Source: G965226155 sp965226155
GTDB lineage: Bacteria; Pseudomonadota; Gammaproteobacteria; Eutrophobiales; Eutrophobiaceae
Direction: 5' to 3'
Assembly: GCA_965226155.1 (NCBI GenBank)
Contig: OZ245331.1
Span: 1,178,001-1,242,000 of the forward strand
DNA length: 64,000 nt
The notes beneath the pieces were generated by a model. It searched no databases. It worked only from the letters and a program-made list of their open reading frames with translations, and was not told where the DNA came from. Each line of letters opens with the position of its first letter. Positions within the stretch are counted from its first letter, which is position 1. Positions 51,717 to 60,643 of this stretch are shown here, one piece after another. A program made the translations under genes and the position numbers.

Positions 51717-53480
51717 TTGCGGGTATATAAAGCACGATATCTGTTCGAGGTCGTATTATACGCTTCACTGGTAGCAGGTTGCGCAACTACCGGTGTAAAT
51801 CCGGGACAAGATGCGACGACGTCATCCAACTCAGCAGAATCAAAACCACAGCCTGAACCTAGAATCATCAGGGTAGAGCCTACCAGGCCTAAAATTGAGC
51901 TGACCGACGACCTGCTCTATCGCATCTTGGAAGCCGAAATTGCTGGCCAGCGTGGGCAGCTGGAGATTGCAGTTTCAAGTTACCTTGATCTTGCACGTAC
52001 AACACGTGATCCAAAAATTGTCGAAAGAGCATCGCGGATTGCCGTTTTTGCACGCAACAATAAAGCAGCAAAAGAAGCCGCAACAATTTGGGTTGAACTC
52101 GACCCACGTAATCCTGATCCGCACCAGATCCTCGCCCTTATGGCAATTCGGGAGAAAAATATTGACGATGCTCTACTCCATTTACAAAGTATTCTCGACT
52201 ACACATATGGGGAAGTTGACAAAAAATTACTGATGATTGCAAACCTTGTGAGGCGTGAGTCAGAAAACGACCTAATCATGGATGTAATGGAAAAGCTGGT
52301 CATGACACGCGCAGATTCTCCCAAGGTATTGTTTGCATTCGCTCGTATTGCAACGATCTTGGGAAATTATGATCGAGCAATCGAGCTGTTAGACAAGACA
52401 CTGAAACTAGATCCTGAAAATGACAATGCGGCGATCAGTTACATAACAATCAAGCGACGCCAGGAGAAATTAGACGAAGCAATTACTTGGGTTGAAAGTT
52501 TTTTACAAAATCGTGGTGATGATGATTTTAGTCTGAGACTTAGTTACGCTCGTTTACTAACGGATTCCAAGCGTTACGAAGATTCAAGACAGCAATATGA
52601 AATCCTCGTAGAGCAGGCGCCTAATAATGTAGATATATTATTTGCCCTTGGGCTACTTTATCTTCAAGAAAACCGGCTGAACGATGCAGAAGGTTATTTC
52701 AACCGATTATCAAAACGCGGGAGTTTCAATAACGAAGCAAATTATTATCTGGGTCGTATTGCTGAGGATCGCAAAAAATTAGATCAGGCAGCGATCTGGT
52801 ATCAGGGTGTGCAGAAAGGACAAAATTATTTCGATTCACGGGTAAGGCTTGCTTTAATCTTGGCCAAACAAAATCGGATTGATGGCGCAAGGAAACACCT
52901 GAACTCAATCATTACCCAGAACGATGTGGAGCGGGTAATCCTAATCCAGGCTGAAGGTGAAATCCTGGTAGAAGAAAACCGGTTACAAGAAGCGATGGAA
53001 GTTTATAACCTAGCAATAAGTGACAGTTATAACCAAGACCTATTGTATTCGCGCGCAATGCTGGCAGAAAAAATGGATAGGCTAGATATCTTAGAAAGTG
53101 ATCTGAAACAGATTCTGACCCACGATCCGGATAACGCACAGGCTCTGAATGCACTTGGCTATACCCTGGCAGATAGGACCAATCGATATGATGAAGCACT
53201 GAAATTTATTAATCGCGCGCTGGAACTGAGCCCGAACGATTATTACATTCTTGATAGCAAGGGCTGGATACTCTTTCGATTGGGTAAGTTGGATGAAGCC
53301 ATCGACTATTTGCAAAAGGCATTGGAATTGAGACCTGATGGGGAGATTGCCGCCCATCTTGGAGAGGTTCTCTGGGTCAAGGGGAATACTAAGCAGGCAA
53401 AAAAAGTCTGGGAGACCGCATTAAAAGCGACCCCAGGCAATCTCATGCTACAGAATGTCATACAGCGGTTTAATCCCTGA
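51717..53480 (+). CDS. TPR-repeat lipoprotein (LolB-adjacent)
   Basis: This 587-residue protein starts at a TTG with AGGAA 8 nt upstream. It has a lipoprotein signal (lipobox VAGC near residue 22). A long array of tetratricopeptide repeats follows, including YDRAIELLDKTLKLDPENDN near 218 and LDEAIDYLQKALELRPDGEI near 525. Large TPR lipoproteins between hemA and lolB are common in gammaproteobacteria and beta relatives. They are presumed outer-membrane scaffolds, with no proven function. The gene reads toward lolB with a 67-bp gap. Confidence 0.85.
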   Translation: MRVYKARYLFEVVLYASLVAGCATTGVNPGQDATTSSNSAESKPQPEPRIIRVEPTRPKIELTDDLLYRILEAEIAGQRGQLEIAVSSYLDLARTTRDPKIVERASRIAVFARNNKAAKEAATIWVELDPRNPDPHQILALMAIREKNIDDALLHLQSILDYTYGEVDKKLLMIANLVRRESENDLIMDVMEKLVMTRADSPKVLFAFARIATILGNYDRAIELLDKTLKLDPENDNAAISYITIKRRQEKLDEAITWVESFLQNRGDDDFSLRLSYARLLTDSKRYEDSRQQYEILVEQAPNNVDILFALGLLYLQENRLNDAEGYFNRLSKRGSFNNEANYYLGRIAEDRKKLDQAAIWYQGVQKGQNYFDSRVRLALILAKQNRIDGARKHLNSIITQNDVERVILIQAEGEILVEENRLQEAMEVYNLAISDSYNQDLLYSRAMLAEKMDRLDILESDLKQILTHDPDNAQALNALGYTLADRTNRYDEALKFINRALELSPNDYYILDSKGWILFRLGKLDEAIDYLQKALELRPDGEIAAHLGEVLWVKGNTKQAKKVWETALKATPGNLMLQNVIQRFNP

Positions 53481-53547
53481 TTCAAAAGAATACCGCATAC
53501 ACTCTAGAACTCGGGGCCAGATTGTCCGGGGCTGATCTCCCAACATT

Positions 53548-54174
53548 ATGAAAGCTACTTGCATGGATTTGCGCTGTATTACATTCAACTCAACTCTGAT
53601 ATTTTTACTTGTCATAAGTGGATGTGTATCTAAACCGCCTGTATCTGATCAGTTTAAACATGATCAGTGGCAACTGCATCAGCAGAGACTCGCAGAATTG
53701 AGCGAGTGGGAACTCAGTGGCAGGATTTCGTTTCGAATAGATGATGATGCATGGACAGCGAGCCTAATATGGATCCAGAATCAACAGAATTTTAATTTTC
53801 GTGTTATCGCTCCGCTAGGCCAGGGATCATTCGAGTTCAGCGGGAATGAGGAATTTGCTGAACTCAGGACGAGTAAGAATGAAGTTTTTACTTCCAAAAA
53901 TGCTGATGAGTTATTGCGCAATCATCTTAATTTAGATGTTCCTGTAACTGGTCTTCTATTTTGGATAAAGGGACTCCCGCAGTCAGGCATTAGATCTGAC
54001 ACACTGCTCTATGATGATAGTGGCAGAATTACTGATTTAATGCAGGCAGGTTGGTTAGTAAAGTATGACGATTACATCAATGCACAGGGTTATGATGTTC
54101 CCACCCGTTTAACAATTCAACGTGACAAAATCAGACTCAGATTAATCATAAAAAACTGGAAGATTACGTCGTGA
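53548..54174 (+). CDS. lolB: Outer-membrane lipoprotein receptor LolB
   Basis: LolB accepts lipoproteins from LolA and inserts them in the outer membrane. The precursor has 208 residues with lipobox VISGC near residue 26, and ELSGRISFRIDDDAWTASLIW near 55 matches the family core. GLLFWIKGLPQ near 134 corresponds to the region with the protruding loop. A later ATG (53563) is an equally good start. Its stop overlaps the GTG start of ispE (GTGA). Confidence 0.9.
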   Translation: MKATCMDLRCITFNSTLIFLLVISGCVSKPPVSDQFKHDQWQLHQQRLAELSEWELSGRISFRIDDDAWTASLIWIQNQQNFNFRVIAPLGQGSFEFSGNEEFAELRTSKNEVFTSKNADELLRNHLNLDVPVTGLLFWIKGLPQSGIRSDTLLYDDSGRITDLMQAGWLVKYDDYINAQGYDVPTRLTIQRDKIRLRLIIKNWKITS

Positions 54175-55022
54175 GTTCACGCCCGTGGCCAGCACCTGCC
54201 AAGATCAACCTTTTTCTGCACGTAGTCAGTCGACAAGAGAACGGTTATCATCATCTTCAAACTGTGTTCCAGTTTCTAGATTACGTGGATGAACTAAAAT
54301 TTGACCTGACCAAGGACGAGTTAATTTCACTTAATAGTAATTACACACAAACAAGTAATGACGACGATTTAATCCTTCGTGCTGCACACGCCCTGATGCA
54401 GGCATCCGGCGTTAAAAAAGGTGCAGCAATCTCTATAATGAAACATATTCCCATGGGCGGAGGGTTGGGGGGAGGTAGTTCGGATGTAGCGACAACATTG
54501 GTCGCATTAAACGAATTATGGCATACTGGATTTTCCGTTGATGAACTGACGAACCTTGGTGTAAAGCTCGGAGCGGATGTCCCGGTATTTATTCGGGGTC
54601 ATTCGGCCTGGGCAGAGGGAATCGGTGAAATATTGACACCCATCGAACCGGATGAGGACTGGTTTGTCGTTATCCACCCCGGCTGCCATGTGCCAACTGC
54701 CCAGATATTTGCCGATCCTGATTTGACACGTAATTCTCCACCTATCACAATACGCGACTTTGTCTCTGGTGCCGTCCATAATGACTGTGAGAAAGTCGTT
54801 TTTAGGGAATATCCCGAGGTAGCTCGAGCTGCGAAATGGTTAAATAACTGGTCAGAAGCAAGAATGACAGGTACCGGCTCCTGTGTTTTCGGAAGATTTA
54901 ACAACAAGTTGCGGGCAGATGAAGTACTGAAGCAAATGCCAGCTGATTGGCAGGGATTTGTTGCTCAGGGGATAAATTATTCACCTTTAATGGAAAGACT
55001 GGCGCTGGAAAAGCAGGACTAG
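54171..55022 (+). CDS. ispE: 4-diphosphocytidyl-2-C-methyl-D-erythritol kinase
   Basis: IspE phosphorylates CDP-ME in the MEP route to isoprenoids. The 283-residue GHMP kinase starts WPAPAKINLFLHV. It has the ATP loop IPMGGGLGGGSSDVATTL near 92-109 and TGTGSCVFGRF near 235. It starts with GTG overlapping lolB and precedes tRNA-Gln and prs, the standard gammaproteobacterial order. Confidence 0.96.
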   Translation: MSSRPWPAPAKINLFLHVVSRQENGYHHLQTVFQFLDYVDELKFDLTKDELISLNSNYTQTSNDDDLILRAAHALMQASGVKKGAAISIMKHIPMGGGLGGGSSDVATTLVALNELWHTGFSVDELTNLGVKLGADVPVFIRGHSAWAEGIGEILTPIEPDEDWFVVIHPGCHVPTAQIFADPDLTRNSPPITIRDFVSGAVHNDCEKVVFREYPEVARAAKWLNNWSEARMTGTGSCVFGRFNNKLRADEVLKQMPADWQGFVAQGINYSPLMERLALEKQD

Positions 55023-55057
55023 GCTGGAACCTGCTTGGATGGGGATTTTTGAAATTT

Positions 55058-55133
55058 TGGGGTGTGGCCAAGCGGTTAAGGCACAGGGTTTTGATCCCTG
55101 CATTCCCAGGTTCGAATCCTGGCACCCCAGCCA
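55058..55133 (+). tRNA. tRNA-Gln (anticodon TTG)
   Basis: The cloverleaf is complete: acceptor TGGGGTG pairs with CACCCCA, the D-arm is GGCCAAGCGGTTAAGGC, the CAGGG/CCCTG stem holds the TTTTGAT loop with anticodon TTG, and the T-loop is TTCGAAT. The 3' CCA is encoded. Its place between ispE and prs is conserved. Confidence 0.97.
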
Positions 55134-55194
55134 TATGCTAATGAAATTGATAATTAACTGTTTTAACTAACAGACTACAAACCTGGTTAAAAAA

Positions 55195-56148
55195 ATGTCC
55201 CTGGTAAACTTAATGCTCTTTAGCGGTAACGCCAACAGTAAACTGGCGTCCGATATCGCAAGTCATCTGAATCTGCCACTTGGAAAGATCACTGTCGATC
55301 AATTCAGTGATGGTGAGGTCACGGTGGAGATCGGGGAAAATGTCAGGGGTCGCGATATTTTTATCGTACAGTCATTGTGTACGCCGACCAATGATAACCT
55401 CATGGAGTTGCTGATTATAACCGACGCCATGAAGCGAGCATCGTCTGCCAGGGTGACCGCAATCATCCCCTACATGGGTTATGCTCGGCAAGATCGCAGG
55501 ACTCGGTCAACCCGCGTACCAATTTCAGCTAAAGTTGTTGCCAACATGATCGAAGCAGCTGGTATCGATCGGTTATTGACGATTGATCTACATGTTGATC
55601 AGATCCAAGGTTTCTTTGATATACCATTAGATAATGTATACGCCTCCCCGGTGTTGTTGGGAGATGTCTGGAAGCATAAGTACCCAAATCAAATGGTAGT
55701 TTCACCTGATATAGGAGGTGTGGTTCGCGCACGCGCATTAGCAAAGAGGCTTGAAGACGCCGACCTAGCTATTATCGATAAACGACGGCCGAATCCCAAT
55801 GAGTCAGAAGTGATGAATATTATTGGTGATGTTAAAGATCGCTCATGCATTATTATTGATGACTTGGTCGATACGGCTGGGACCTTGTGTAATGCAGCAG
55901 CAGCACTGAAGGAGAGGGGTGCGCAACTTGTAACTGCTTATTGTACCCATGCGGTATTGTCCGGCAACGCATTAAGTAACATTAACGGATCGCAACTGGA
56001 TGAATTGGTCGTTACGGATACCATCCCGCTGAGCGAAGAAGCATCTAAGAGCTCACATATACGACAACTGAGCGTAGCTGCAATGTTGGCAGAAAGTATC
56101 CGGCGTATATCGGAGGGAGAGTCGTTAAGTTCCATGTTTATTGACTAA
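55195..56148 (+). CDS. prs: Ribose-phosphate pyrophosphokinase
   Basis: Prs makes PRPP for nucleotide, His and Trp synthesis. The 317-residue enzyme shows FSGNANSKLASDIA near 9, DGEVTVEIGENVRG near 37, ARQDRRTRSTRVPISAK near 98, LTIDLHVDQIQGFFD near 127 and the PRPP loop IDDLVDTAGTLCNAA near 221. It feeds the pyr and trp genes elsewhere in the window. Confidence 0.97.
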   Translation: MSLVNLMLFSGNANSKLASDIASHLNLPLGKITVDQFSDGEVTVEIGENVRGRDIFIVQSLCTPTNDNLMELLIITDAMKRASSARVTAIIPYMGYARQDRRTRSTRVPISAKVVANMIEAAGIDRLLTIDLHVDQIQGFFDIPLDNVYASPVLLGDVWKHKYPNQMVVSPDIGGVVRARALAKRLEDADLAIIDKRRPNPNESEVMNIIGDVKDRSCIIIDDLVDTAGTLCNAAAALKERGAQLVTAYCTHAVLSGNALSNINGSQLDELVVTDTIPLSEEASKSSHIRQLSVAAMLAESIRRISEGESLSSMFID

Positions 56149-56212
56149 GCATTTGCAGGCTTAGTTTGGTGCAGAAATTATAGTTAGCTAGAAAAAAATA
56201 AATAATTTATAA

Positions 56213-56249
56213 CCGTCGTTTACTGGTCGCAAGTAAACGGCATTTTTTA
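56213..56249 (+). terminator. Terminator (or attenuator) between prs and rplY
   Basis: CGTTTACT (56217-56224) pairs perfectly with AGTAAACG (56232-56239), followed by TTTTTT at 56243-56248. It ends prs transcription 22 bp before the rplY ATG. Being so close to rplY, it may instead attenuate read-through into rplY. Confidence 0.85.
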
Positions 56250-56270
56250 TATCAAACCAGGAGTAGTTAC

Positions 56271-56951
56271 ATGCAACAATTTGAAATAACCGCAGAGTTG
56301 CGGAAAGACATAGGTAAAGGTGCGAGCCGCCGCTTACGTCGTTCCGGCAACGTCCCCGGTATACTTTATGGGACAGGTAAAGAATCCGTGTCGATTTTTA
56401 TGAATCATAATGATCTAATGCACAGCCTTGAGAACGAGGCGTTTTATTCACATATTCTCACGCTAAAAATAGGAAAAGATACAGAAGAGGTTGTGCTGAG
56501 AGACCTGCAAAGGCATCCATACAAGCCAAGGCTGCTGCATATTGATCTGCAACGGATCAAGGCGACAGAGAAAATTACTATGCGGGTACCAATTCATATT
56601 CTTAACGAAGCTATATGTCCTGGAGTCAAAACTGAGCGCGGTATCGTTACCAGTCTTATGACTCAGTTACACGTTATTTGCCTTCCTAAAGATTTGCCCG
56701 AATTTATCGAAGTTGACATTGAAGCCTTGCATGTCGGTGACGCTTTTCATGTTCGTGATCTGAAGATACCGAAAGATGTTGAGCTAGAAATACTGGTATC
56801 GGGCGGTGACCCTGACCAGGCAGTTGTACTGGTACATGCGCCACAGGTTGAAGAGGAACCGGTTGTAGAGGAAGAAGAGGTTGCACCTGAGGAAGGAGAT
56901 ATTTCAGAAGAACCTGAAATGGGCAAAGATGATTTCGATTCCACTGAATGA
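56271..56951 (+). CDS. rplY: 50S ribosomal protein L25/Ctc family
   Basis: L25 binds 5S rRNA. This is the longer Ctc-type form of 226 residues: the L25 domain (GKGASRRLRRSGNVPGILYG near 16, then DLQRIKATEKITMRVPIH), the TL5-like second domain, and a strongly acidic Glu-rich tail from about 195. AGGAG lies 8 nt before the ATG. It is followed 27 bp later by pth. Confidence 0.96.
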   Translation: MQQFEITAELRKDIGKGASRRLRRSGNVPGILYGTGKESVSIFMNHNDLMHSLENEAFYSHILTLKIGKDTEEVVLRDLQRHPYKPRLLHIDLQRIKATEKITMRVPIHILNEAICPGVKTERGIVTSLMTQLHVICLPKDLPEFIEVDIEALHVGDAFHVRDLKIPKDVELEILVSGGDPDQAVVLVHAPQVEEEPVVEEEEVAPEEGDISEEPEMGKDDFDSTE

Positions 56952-56978
56952 CGATAGTGGGCTCCTAGGCCGTTACCA

Positions 56979-57560
56979 TTGAAACTCATAGCTGGTCTCG
57001 GCAACCCTGGATTGAAATATACAGAAACCCGGCACAATGCCGGGTTCTGGTTTGTGAACCGTCTAGCATCAAACAATCAGTTGTTGTTCAACCTCAATTC
57101 GAAGTTCTTTGGATATTTAGCAAGATATAACGCTGGTGAGATAGATTGTCGTTTGTTGAAACCAGAAACCTTCATGAACGAGAGTGGCAGAGCAGTATTG
57201 GCAGTTGCCGGTTATTACAATATCGAGCCTGAGGAAATGCTAATCGTACATGACGAGATCGATCTCGATGCAGGTGTCATTCGCCTAAAAAAAGGAGGAG
57301 GGCACGGCGGTCATAACGGGATTCGTAACATTATGGAGCAATCAGGAAACGGTGACTTTATGCGAATGCGGATCGGTGTTGGACATCCCGGTAACAAGGA
57401 TGATGTCGTACAGCATCTCCTGTATGATAAACCGAGCAGTGATGATCGAAGTTTGATTGATAGTGCTATCGAAAGAGCCTTGGAGGTTATGCCTCTAGTC
57501 TTCAATGGAGAATTGAATAAGGCGATGACGAAACTCAACGTGAACAATAAACCAAAATAA
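56979..57560 (+). CDS. pth: Peptidyl-tRNA hydrolase
   Basis: Pth recycles peptidyl-tRNAs that drop off the ribosome. The 193-residue enzyme starts at a TTG (KLIAGLGNPGLKY). The catalytic His is in ETRHNAGFWFVNR near 20, the Asn in ETFMNESGRAV near 68, the Asp in LIVHDEIDLDAG near 92, and GGGHGGHNGIRNI lies near 107. No strong ribosome binding site precedes the TTG, so coupling with rplY is likely. Confidence 0.96.
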   Translation: MKLIAGLGNPGLKYTETRHNAGFWFVNRLASNNQLLFNLNSKFFGYLARYNAGEIDCRLLKPETFMNESGRAVLAVAGYYNIEPEEMLIVHDEIDLDAGVIRLKKGGGHGGHNGIRNIMEQSGNGDFMRMRIGVGHPGNKDDVVQHLLYDKPSSDDRSLIDSAIERALEVMPLVFNGELNKAMTKLNVNNKPK

Positions 57561-57646
57561 ACTTGCGACTAGTAACAAGGAGTTATCATTAGTGAAAATT
57601 TTTTATTCCTTGTGTTTAACAGCAATTTAATAGCAGCTTTCTTATA

Positions 57647-58738
57647 ATGGGTTTCAAGTGCGGTATTGTCGGTCTTCCAAATGTAGGCAAGTCTACATTA
57701 TTTAATGCTTTAACTAGCTCACACATCAGCGCCGAAAACTACCCATTTTGCACAATTGATCCCAACATAGGTATCGTTCCAGTACCGGATCCACGCCTGT
57801 GGGATATTGCCGAAGTTGCTAAACCGAAACAAGTCATACCAGCGCATATGGAATTTGTTGATATAGCTGGTCTAGTGGAGGGTGCATCTAAGGGCGAAGG
57901 CTTAGGTAATAAATTCCTATCTTATATCCGTGAGACACAAGCGATCACACAGGTTGTGCGATGTTTTGATAATGAAAATGTCGTCCATGTAGCTGGTAAG
58001 ATTGACCCGCTGGCGGATATAGAAGTCATTAATACCGAGTTATGTTTAGCAGATCAGGAAACGCTGGACAAGGCAAAGCAAAAAGTAGAAAAGGCGACCC
58101 GAAGTGGTGATAAGGAATCGAAAATTCATCTCGCCATGCTTGAGAAAACCAATTCACATGTAGATGAGGGGAAACCGGTTCGGTCTCTCGCATTGACAGA
58201 GACGGAAGAGGAATTTATTTCCGATCTGCATTTACTGACTGCAAAGCCAACTATCTATATTGCCAACGTGGAAGAAGATGGGATGGAATCCAACCAATGG
58301 TTAGAAAAACTGCAGCGATTGGCAGATGCAGAAGGTAGCCAAGTGATACCGGTTTGTATCGCACTAGAATCAGAAATCGCAGAACTTGATAAGGCAGAGC
58401 GTAAGAGTTTCCTCTTGGAACTGGGCCTTCAGGAACCTGGATTGAATAGGATAATACGTGTCGGTTATACACTGCTGGGATTGCAGACGTATTTTACTGC
58501 AGGACCGAAAGAAGTCCGTGCCTGGACAATTAAATTAGGTGATACAGCGCCAACAGCGGCAAGTAAAATTCATACTGATTTTGAACAAGGGTTTATTCGG
58601 GCTGAAGTAATTTCCTACCGTGATTACATCAGCCATGGGGGTGAACAAGGTGCAAAGGACGCAGGTAAATGGCGACTTGAAGGGAGAGACTATGTCGTCG
58701 ATGATGGAGACGTCATGCTGTTCCGTTTTAATGTATGA
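57647..58738 (+). CDS. ychF: Redox-regulated ATPase YchF (OLA1 family)
   Basis: YchF is a ribosome-associated ATPase of the Obg family. The 363-residue protein has GLPNVGKSTLFNALTSS near 8, the G3 DIAGLVEGASKGEG near 70 with the DxxG hydrophobic shift, and YIANVEED near 203 in place of the GTP-specific NKxD, which explains the ATP preference. The C-terminal TGS domain is complete. It follows pth, as usual. Confidence 0.97.
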   Translation: MGFKCGIVGLPNVGKSTLFNALTSSHISAENYPFCTIDPNIGIVPVPDPRLWDIAEVAKPKQVIPAHMEFVDIAGLVEGASKGEGLGNKFLSYIRETQAITQVVRCFDNENVVHVAGKIDPLADIEVINTELCLADQETLDKAKQKVEKATRSGDKESKIHLAMLEKTNSHVDEGKPVRSLALTETEEEFISDLHLLTAKPTIYIANVEEDGMESNQWLEKLQRLADAEGSQVIPVCIALESEIAELDKAERKSFLLELGLQEPGLNRIIRVGYTLLGLQTYFTAGPKEVRAWTIKLGDTAPTAASKIHTDFEQGFIRAEVISYRDYISHGGEQGAKDAGKWRLEGRDYVVDDGDVMLFRFNV

Positions 58739-58787
58739 TAGTTAAGATCATAGTTTTCTTTAAACTCTGTAAATTATAAAACCAAAC

Positions 58788-59432
58788 ATGATCAATCTGC
58801 CGCTCCGTAGGGAGATTATTAAAGCAGCGCAACAGTTCAACTCGACAGGATTAAGCGCAAGTACATCTGGAAATCTAAGTGCTAGAACAAAACACGGTTT
58901 TTTGATCACTCCTATGGGTGTTGAATACGAAAAACTACAACCCGGATCTCTCGTCGAACTCGATACCAATGGGAAAAAGATAAATGGCCGATTAGAGCCG
59001 TCTTCTGAATGGCGATTCCACAAGGATATTTATGATAAACGCGCTGAATCCCACGCGATAGTTCACGTACATTCACCCTTTGCTACAGCCATTGCTTGTA
59101 CACGTAAGCCTATCCCCGCATTTCATTATTTGATAGCACTTGCTGGCGGCAACTCAATACGCTGTGCACAGTACGCTACTTTCGGAACGCAGGCTTTATC
59201 AAGAAATGCCTTAAAGGCCCTTAAAGGCAGGTCCGCCTGTTTGCTGGTGAATCATGGGCAGATTGCTATTGGCGATTGAGTTGCGTCTGCGCTCAACATG
59301 GCAAAAGAAGTTGAGGAACTCGCCAAACACTACTGCTTATCGAATATGGCGGGCAAGCCGGTTCTACTAAATAAAAAAGAACTATCCGAGAACCAAGAAA
59401 AAATCATGACAAATAGAAAGAAAACAGACTAA
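58788..59432 (+). pseudogene. Class II aldolase/adducin-type protein with an in-frame TGA
   Basis: The first 163 residues match small class II aldolases (fuculose-phosphate aldolase type). They have GLSASTSGNLSARTKHGFLI near 23, PSSEWRFHKDIY near 70 and zinc ligands in IVHVHSPFATA near 89, ending LLVNHGQIAIGD. TGA at 59277-59279 stops the frame. The same frame continues VASALNMAKEVEELAKHYCL, the expected last helix, to TAA at 59430-59432 (about 214 residues). Zn-binding residues are intact. The change is a nonsense mutation or, less likely, read-through or selenocysteine. The full-length stop abuts the tauE-like ATG. Confidence 0.75.
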
Positions 59433-60182
59433 ATGGAGCTTTGGCAAGGCATAATTCTGTTTACTATCGGATGCATCGCCGGTTTTATTAATGTTGTAGC
59501 TGGCGGGGGATCACTAATCTCCGTTCCAGTTATGGTGTTCCTTGGGATGCCTGGTCCAGTTGCAAACGGCACCAACCGTATAGCGATACTTGCACAAAAT
59601 ATCACTGCTATTACTACCTTTTTCAAAAAAGGCTTTTCAGATTTTCGGCTTAGTCTGTCACTTTCAGCAATGGCTATACCTGGCGCAATCGCAGGCGCGT
59701 TTATCGGTACTCGACTGGAAGGTGTATGGTTTAACCGCACTATTGCAATCATTATGATCTTTGCCATGCTGATGATGATCTTCGACAAGAAACTCAAAAC
59801 CCCAAAGAGTAATGGAGTAATTTCGCGCAAACGGATGATCATCGGTCACTTGAGTATGATCGCAATCGGGTTTTACGGTGGATTTATCCAAATTGGCGTT
59901 GGTTTTATTATTATGCCGGTTCTGGTTCGTGTAATAGGAATTGATTTGGTGCGTGTGAATATGCACAAGGTGTTTATTATAGGTAGCTATACAGTCGCAT
60001 CACTCATTGTGTTTGCTTCCCGGGTAGAGATTGCATGGTTGCTTGGTTTATGTTTGGCGGCCGGTAATGCACTAGGAGGATGGTTTGGCGTACACTTTTC
60101 GGTTACTCGTGGCGACAGAATCATTAAGATAGTACTGAATACGTTATTTGTGATCTTTATAATTAAGTTGCTGTTTTTCTGA
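59433..60182 (+). CDS. TauE/SafE-family sulfite exporter-like membrane protein
   Basis: This 249-residue integral membrane protein has about eight hydrophobic helices. The family signature lies at the N terminus (GCIAGFINVVAGGGSLISVP near 12-31) and repeats in the second half (GFYGGFIQIGVGFIIMP near 145). The family moves anions such as sulfite, sulfoacetate or organic acids. The ATG follows directly on the full-length aldolase stop, so the two genes were one transcript. Substrate unknown. Confidence 0.88.
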   Translation: MELWQGIILFTIGCIAGFINVVAGGGSLISVPVMVFLGMPGPVANGTNRIAILAQNITAITTFFKKGFSDFRLSLSLSAMAIPGAIAGAFIGTRLEGVWFNRTIAIIMIFAMLMMIFDKKLKTPKSNGVISRKRMIIGHLSMIAIGFYGGFIQIGVGFIIMPVLVRVIGIDLVRVNMHKVFIIGSYTVASLIVFASRVEIAWLLGLCLAAGNALGGWFGVHFSVTRGDRIIKIVLNTLFVIFIIKLLFF

Positions 60183-60209
60183 AATGAATCTTAAGAGTTA
60201 CTCAATAAT

Positions 60210-60617
60210 ATGAAAGCATCCGATCTTTCCTGCTGGAAATGCGGGGCATCACTTACTGATGTGCCAATGCCACTTTCTCGGCTTGCAACATGCAAGGCGT
60301 GTCACTCTGATTTACACGTTTGTCGCATGTGTAAATTCTATGACACGTCAGTTGCTAGTAGTTGCGCGGAACCGGTCGCGGGAAAAGTCAATGACAAACA
60401 ACGTAAGAATTTTTGCGGTTATCTTCAACCGAATCCGAATATCAGAAGAGAGACCGATAATATTGCTAGTAAGCAATCGAAACAGCAGCTGGACTCCTTG
60501 TTTGGTATTGACTCAGACGGTAGCGGAGTAGATTCGATGTCAGGAGAAGAGCTGTCCGAAGAAGAAAAGTCTCGTCAAAAATTAGAAAACCTTTTTGGTA
60601 CGAAAGAGGGCAAATAA
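60210..60617 (+). CDS. Cysteine-rich zinc-binding hypothetical protein
   Basis: The N-terminal 70 residues of this 135-residue soluble protein hold nine cysteines, in CWKCG, CKACH, CRMCKFYD, a lone Cys (SSCAEP) and FCGY, a clear metal-binding pattern. The C-terminal half is acidic and disordered, with two similar short motifs, LDSLFGID and LENLFGTK. The latter look like a repeated linear interaction peptide. I recognise no named family with certainty. It follows the transporter by 27 bp. Confidence 0.7.
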   Translation: MKASDLSCWKCGASLTDVPMPLSRLATCKACHSDLHVCRMCKFYDTSVASSCAEPVAGKVNDKQRKNFCGYLQPNPNIRRETDNIASKQSKQQLDSLFGIDSDGSGVDSMSGEELSEEEKSRQKLENLFGTKEGK

Positions 60618-60643
60618 GCTAAATACGATTCCCTAGCTATATC

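Noticed and set aside
58734..58756. AT-rich hairpin after ychF as a terminator
   Set aside because: A six-base AT-only stem with an interrupted T-run is too weak to call.
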